The notes beneath the pieces were generated by a model that saw only the letters and a list, made by a program, of their open reading frames with translations, did no database searches and was not told the origin of the DNA. From contig NZ_SOEY01000028.1 in NCBI RefSeq assembly GCF_004402535.1, positions 62,001 to 126,000 on the forward strand: 64,000 nucleotides of DNA. Reading direction: 5' to 3'. Positions 60,117 to 64,000 of the stretch are shown here, in pieces. Every line of letters begins with the position of its first letter. The stretch's first letter is position 1. Both the position numbers and the translations under genes were made by a program. The stretch is from Cryobacterium glaciale. GTDB taxonomy: Bacteria > Actinomycetota > Actinomycetes > Actinomycetales > Microbacteriaceae.

Positions 60117-61070
60117 TTAGCGGCCGCGCGGCGGCAGTTTCGGCCAGGCCAGCACGAGCGCGGCGATGAGCGCCGGAACGACGGTCCAGAGGGTTCCGGG
60201 CAGGCCGGCCGGCACGAGCACCGACCCCCCCGAGCTACGCAGCGACAGCACGAAAATTGTCAGGAGCAGCCCGGCGGCAGCCAGGCCCACCACGAACCGG
60301 TCCCCGACCACGAGGCGCAAGCCGAGCAGCAGGGCGCTGATGCCGACGAACGCGATCGTCAGGCCGATCGGCAACGCCGCGCCGAACAGGGTCAGGGTGG
60401 CCTGATGCGCGATGGTTCCCAGCACACCGAAGAGGATGCCCAGCAGGAGTCCCCCGAGACCGGCCAGTGACCGATTGGCCAGGGTGGGGCGAGCGGGCAC
60501 GGGAGCCGGCAGCGCGGGGGCCGGGCGCGGAGCATCCGCTCGCAGGAAAGATTCGGTGTCGGTGATCAGGTCGCTGCTGCCGTCGGCGAGGGTGCGGGCG
60601 CGCTCCTGCAGGCTCCAGCGCGCGGGGAAACGGCCAAGCGCGTGCAGCTTCTGCGCGAGGTGATCGCCGACATCGATCGCCACGAGGCGCTGGCCGGGCG
60701 CCTGCCGCACCGTGCGTGCCAGGAAGACGGGCAGGCCGGCCTCGTGTGCGGCCGCCGTCGCCGCACTCCGCAGCCCGTCGTCCACGGCGCCGACGACGAC
60801 CGCGGTCGCGTCCAAATGCTCGATCGCCGCAGCGAGGGCCCGGGTGGTTTCCTGCGAAGTGCCCGGCGGTAAGCGGTGCCAGCTGCGCGCACCGAGGTCG
60901 GCCAGTGCCGCGGAGGCGGCCGCCGCATCCGCTTCGTCGACGTTTCCGGCGTAGAGCACAACGACGCGCGCCCCATCGGCGCGCAACCGGGCGATGGTGC
61001 CGCCGGTCAAAGCGGCTTCGTCGCCGGGCTGGACGTGGAGGAACAGGATTCGCTCGCCGCTGCCGGACAT
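60117..61070 (-). CDS. Degenerate LmbE/MshB-like protein fused to a DUF6113-like membrane domain
   Basis: The 317-residue protein joins an N-terminal PIG-L/LmbE-like domain (1-190) to a C-terminal domain of four or five membrane helices (about 205-315). The family zinc motif AHPDDE reads VQPGDE here (Q14, G16): the zinc His and the catalytic Asp are both lost, so deacetylase activity is unlikely. It lies in an operon with fdxA and dapC; in mycobacteria the same place holds mshB (mycothiol synthesis) and a small membrane protein as separate genes. The start at 61070 is tentative since no ribosome site is seen. Confidence 0.75.
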   Translation of the reverse strand: MSGSGERILFLHVQPGDEAALTGGTIARLRADGARVVVLYAGNVDEADAAAASAALADLGARSWHRLPPGTSQETTRALAAAIEHLDATAVVVGAVDDGLRSAATAAAHEAGLPVFLARTVRQAPGQRLVAIDVGDHLAQKLHALGRFPARWSLQERARTLADGSSDLITDTESFLRADAPRPAPALPAPVPARPTLANRSLAGLGGLLLGILFGVLGTIAHQATLTLFGAALPIGLTIAFVGISALLLGLRLVVGDRFVVGLAAAGLLLTIFVLSLRSSGGSVLVPAGLPGTLWTVVPALIAALVLAWPKLPPRGR

Positions 61071-61161
61071 GACCATGGGCTGACGCACCGTTTCTGCTCA
61101 GTTGCCGTACTGGGTGATCTTTCTGCCCCAGATCACATCATAACTAGACACGGTCGTCGCG

Positions 61162-61199
61162 TTGAGGCTAGAGTCAGCAACGGTAAGGTTAGCCTTACC
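61162..61199 (+). promoter_or_regulatory. efeUOB promoter with DtxR/IdeR-type iron box
   Basis: The inverted repeat GGTAAGG-TTAG-CCTTACC (61182-61199) resembles the DtxR-family box (TTAGGTTAGGCTAACCTAA type). A -35-like TTGAGG (61162-61167) and a -10 TAAGGT (61184-61189) are 16 bp apart, so the -10 lies inside the box. Iron-loaded repressor would block transcription, giving efeUOB expression only under iron shortage. Confidence 0.72.
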
Positions 61200-61231
61200 A
61201 AAATTTTTGCCCGAACCGACGAGGAACCCCC

Positions 61232-62101
61232 GTGCTCGCAAACTACCTGATCGGCCTGCGCGAAGGCCTTGAGGCCGCGCTGATCGTGACGATCCTCATC
61301 GCCTACGTCGTGAAGATCGACCGGCGTGACGTGCTGCCGCGCATCTGGCTCGGCATTGGCCTGGCCGTGCTGCTCGCCCTCGGTATCGGCGCCCTGCTCA
61401 CGTACGGAACCTACGGGCTGTCCTTCACCGCGCAGGAGACCATCGGCGGCGTGCTGTCGATCGTCGCGACCGGCCTGGTGACCTGGATGGTGTTCTGGAT
61501 GCTGCGCACCGCCCGCGACCTCAAGGGTCACCTGCAGGGCAACATCGACAAGTACCTATTCGGCAGCGGCCTCGGCCTCGTGCTCGTCGCCTTCCTCGCG
61601 GTCGGCCGTGAAGGCATCGAAACCGCCCTGTTCCTCTGGGCAGCCGTGCAGGCCACCGGCGCAACGACCATGCCGCTGGTGGGCGCGTCCCTCGGCATCG
61701 CGACCGCGATCGGCCTCGGCGCACTGATTTATGCCGGCATGCTCAAGATCAACCTGGCGAAGTTCTTCACCTACACCGGCGCGATTCTCATCATCGTCGC
61801 TGCGGGCGTACTTTCCTACGGCGTGCACGACCTGCAGGAAGCCGGCATCCTGCCCGGCCTGCACGCCCTCGCCTTCAACGTGAGCGCCGCCGTGCCGCCG
61901 GACAGCTGGTACGGAACGCTGCTCAAGGGCACCCTCAACTTCTCCCCCGCCACCACCTGGCTGGAGATGTTCGCCTGGCTGGCCTACTTCGTACCGACCC
62001 TGACGCTCTTCATCAGCAAGAGCCGCCACGGTCGCCGGAGTGCCCGCCCAGCCACACGCGCACCACAGGCATCGGCGCCCGCGCCACTCGCCGCGCACTA
62101 A
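61232..62101 (+). CDS. efeU: Iron permease EfeU (FTR1 family)
   Basis: The 289-residue membrane protein has seven predicted helices and both FTR1 iron motifs: REGLEAALIV at residues 9-13 onward and REGIETALFL near residue 126. It moves ferric iron across the cell membrane. GAGGA precedes the GTG at 61232. It is the first gene of efeUOB; efeO follows after 29 bp. Its charged, Ala/Pro-rich tail is cytoplasmic. Confidence 0.95.
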   Translation: MLANYLIGLREGLEAALIVTILIAYVVKIDRRDVLPRIWLGIGLAVLLALGIGALLTYGTYGLSFTAQETIGGVLSIVATGLVTWMVFWMLRTARDLKGHLQGNIDKYLFGSGLGLVLVAFLAVGREGIETALFLWAAVQATGATTMPLVGASLGIATAIGLGALIYAGMLKINLAKFFTYTGAILIIVAAGVLSYGVHDLQEAGILPGLHALAFNVSAAVPPDSWYGTLLKGTLNFSPATTWLEMFAWLAYFVPTLTLFISKSRHGRRSARPATRAPQASAPAPLAAH

Positions 62102-62130
62102 CTCGCACGTTTCCCAGTCAAAGGACCTCC

Positions 62131-63300
62131 ATGCCTCGTGTCTTACGTTCTGCCCGCCTGCTCGGCGTCAGCCTGCTCGGTGTCGGACTGCTGAGCGGCT
62201 GTGTCGCCAACAACCCGACCGGCGAGAGCGTGGCGCTGACGGTCGAGAGCAGCGCAGACGGATGCACCGTCTCGGCCGCCGAGACGCCTGCCGGTGCCAC
62301 GAGCTTCAGCATCACCAATATCGGAGACCAGGTCACGGAGTTCTACCTGCTGGGTGATGACGGACTGCGCATCGTCGGCGAAGCGGAGAACATCGGCCCT
62401 GGGCTCACCCGCGACCTTGTCGTGCAACTCGCCGAGGGCAGCTACTTCACCGCGTGCAAGCCGGGCATGACCGGCGACGGAATCGGCAAGGCCGCGTTCA
62501 CCGTGACGCCGTCGACGTCGAGCACCGTGGTCAACGCCGACCTGGACGCCCAGGTGGAGACCGCGAACGAGAACTACGCGTCGTATGTCAAGGACCAGAT
62601 CAGCCAGCTCGTGACCGGAACGGATGCCTTCGCCACCGCCTACCTGGCCGGCGACGACGACGCGGCCCGCGCGCTCTACGCCGCCACCCGCATGCACTGG
62701 GAGCGGGTCGAGACGGTCGCCGAATCGTTCGGCGACCTCGACCCCAAGCTCGACCTGCGCGAGGCGGACCTGGAAGAGGGCCAGGACTGGACCGGCTGGC
62801 ACGCGATCGAGAAGGACCTCTGGCCCGAAGACGCCGAAGCCGGCTTCGAGGCGTACAGCGCGCAGAAGCGCGCCGCCCTCACCGAGCAGCTCGTCGCCGA
62901 CACCGCGACCCTCGACGAGAACGTTCAGGAGCTCAGCTTCACGCTGTCACAGCAGACCAACGGTGCCATCGGCCTGCTCGACGAGGTCGCCACCGGCAAG
63001 GTCACCGGCGAAGAAGAAGCCTGGTCGCACACCGACCTCTGGGATTTCCAGGCCAACATCGACGGCGCCAAGGTACTCTACGCCGGGGTGCGCGACATTC
63101 TGCTGGAGGAAGACCCTGACCTGGCCGACGGTCTCGACACCGAGTTCGCGTCCCTGCAGGCGCTGCTCGACGCCCAGCGCGAAGGCTCCGGATTCACCCT
63201 CTACACCGACCTCACTCCGGCTGAGATTCGTGCCCTCGCCGACCAGGTCAACGCGCTCGGCGAGCCGCTGAACCAGCTCACCGCCGCGCTCGTGTTGTGA
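62131..63300 (+). CDS. efeO: Iron uptake system component EfeO
   Basis: The 389-residue lipoprotein has a signal with lipobox LSGC (residues 21-24), an N-terminal cupredoxin-like domain (about 35-130) and a C-terminal M75 helical domain with ATRMHWERVETVAE and GWHAIEKDLWP, the conserved HxxE metal site. It captures ferrous or ferric iron for EfeU with help from EfeB. It overlaps the efeB start by 4 bases (GTGA). Confidence 0.94.
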   Translation: MPRVLRSARLLGVSLLGVGLLSGCVANNPTGESVALTVESSADGCTVSAAETPAGATSFSITNIGDQVTEFYLLGDDGLRIVGEAENIGPGLTRDLVVQLAEGSYFTACKPGMTGDGIGKAAFTVTPSTSSTVVNADLDAQVETANENYASYVKDQISQLVTGTDAFATAYLAGDDDAARALYAATRMHWERVETVAESFGDLDPKLDLREADLEEGQDWTGWHAIEKDLWPEDAEAGFEAYSAQKRAALTEQLVADTATLDENVQELSFTLSQQTNGAIGLLDEVATGKVTGEEEAWSHTDLWDFQANIDGAKVLYAGVRDILLEEDPDLADGLDTEFASLQALLDAQREGSGFTLYTDLTPAEIRALADQVNALGEPLNQLTAALVL

Positions 63301-64000
63301 TTCGCGCTGTGACCCGCCGAACATCGACCGAGTCCGCGGATTCGGTCACGCCGGGGCGCGGCTTGTCCCGGCGCGGGCTGCTCGGCCTCGCCGGAGCCAG
63401 CGTCGCCGGCATCGGGCTGGGAGTGGCCGGGGACCGGGTCGCGCTGGCGGCGGCGACGCCGGGAGCGGCATCCGCTTCGACGGTCTACCCGTTCTACGGC
63501 AGCCACCAGGCCGGCATCGTCACGCCGGCGCAGGATCGACTGCACTTCGCCGCGTTCGACGTTTCGGCCGGCGTGACCCGGACCGAACTGATCGAGCTGC
63601 TGCAGGACTGGACGGTTGCCGCCGCCGCGATGAGCGCCGGCCAGGACGTGGGCGAATACGGCGCCACCAGCGGCCCCTACGACGCACCGCCCGAGGACAC
63701 CGGCGAGGCCCAAGGCCTGGCCACGGCCGGCCTCACGATCACGTTCGGGTTCGGCCCGACCCTGTTTAAAACAGCGGATGGCGAAGATCGCTTCGGCATC
63801 ATCGGCCGCCGGCCGGCCGATCTGACGCCGCTTCCGCATTTTCCCGGCGACGACCTCGATACCGGGCGCAGCGACGGCGACCTGTGCATCCAGGCCTGCT
63901 CGAACGACCCCCAGGTGGCCGTGCATGCCATTCGCAACCTGTCGCGGATCGCGTTCGGGCGGGCCGCCCTGCGCTGGTCCCAGCTGGGTTTCGGGCGCAC
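63297..64000 (+). CDS. efeB: Dyp-type peroxidase EfeB (N-terminal part, right edge of window)
   Basis: About 234 residues are present; the gene continues beyond position 64000. The N-terminus carries a twin-arginine signal, LSRRGLLGLAGASVAGIG, so the protein is exported folded by the Tat system with heme bound. The start of the mature domain (YPFYGSHQAGIVTPAQDRLHF) is typical of EfeB/DyP, and FGFGPTLF follows. It oxidises iron or removes iron from heme. GTG at 63297 overlaps the efeO stop; a GTG at 63309 is the alternative start. Confidence 0.93.
   Translation, partial: MIRAVTRRTSTESADSVTPGRGLSRRGLLGLAGASVAGIGLGVAGDRVALAAATPGAASASTVYPFYGSHQAGIVTPAQDRLHFAAFDVSAGVTRTELIELLQDWTVAAAAMSAGQDVGEYGATSGPYDAPPEDTGEAQGLATAGLTITFGFGPTLFKTADGEDRFGIIGRRPADLTPLPHFPGDDLDTGRSDGDLCIQACSNDPQVAVHAIRNLSRIAFGRAALRWSQLGFGR

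Overview
This window is high-GC DNA from an actinobacterium, most likely a member of the Microbacteriaceae (a Cryobacterium/Glaciihabitans-like organism). The evidence is the gene families seen (UPF0182, DUF3107, DUF3117, the Zincin_2 protease, actinobacterial DapD, the AdnAB recombination nuclease, a mycothiol-dependent isomerase, a DUF222/13E12 HNH nuclease), the frequent GTG starts and the gene order. Several blocks match, from memory, conserved mycobacterial neighbourhoods (around Rv3193c-Rv3202c, Rv3208A-Rv3211, Rv1220c-Rv1234 and Rv1170-Rv1178). Genus assignment is inference.

Layout. (1) 1-5.7 kb: myo-inositol catabolic operon on the minus strand (iolC, an aldolase-like barrel gene, mmsA, iolB, then iolD, which runs off the left edge), preceded by a promoter with an IolR-like palindrome. 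(2) 5.8-6.5 kb: a mycothiol-dependent isomerase-family gene. (3) 6.57-13.83 kb: two identical initiator tRNA genes bracket about 7.1 kb of accessory DNA. It carries an SDR dehydrogenase, a sugar epimerase-like barrel protein, a cytochrome P450, an aldo/keto reductase, a creatininase-family hydrolase and a GntR/UTRA regulator. This is the most novel-looking part of the window. (4) 14-32 kb: a conserved block with UPF0182, a PDZ/Lon-type protease, a Zincin_2 protease, an alcohol dehydrogenase, a cyclodehydratase-like protein, UvrD2, NudC, a phosphotransferase and the AdnB/AdnA helicase-nuclease pair. (5) 32-44.7 kb: housekeeping genes, including a DEAD-box helicase, PHP phosphoesterase, aminopeptidase P, an MgtE-N/CBS protein, DUF1003, an Mrp ATPase, PPK2, TatB and an O-methyltransferase. 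(6) 44.7-51 kb: DUF3117, a multispanning glycosyltransferase, dapE/dapD (divergent) and a penicillin acylase-type hydrolase. (7) 51-55 kb: an accessory patch with a lipoprotein, a secreted PKD-like protein, an intergenic repeat array and a 13E12-type HNH nuclease. (8) 55-61 kb: nitronate monooxygenase, citrate synthase, and dapC-fdxA-LmbE-like genes. (9) 61-64 kb: the efeUOB iron uptake operon behind a DtxR-type iron box; efeB is cut by the right edge.

How the genes connect. The iol operon converts inositol intermediates towards acetyl-CoA and a semialdehyde product handled by MmsA. The tRNA-bracketed cassette next to it looks like a second catabolic module with its own regulator and may act on a modified sugar or cyclitol (inference). 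dapC, dapD and dapE together cover the succinylase branch of lysine/meso-diaminopimelate synthesis. UvrD2, AdnA and AdnB form a DNA repair cluster. No CRISPR array, rRNA, integrase, transposase or prophage gene was seen.
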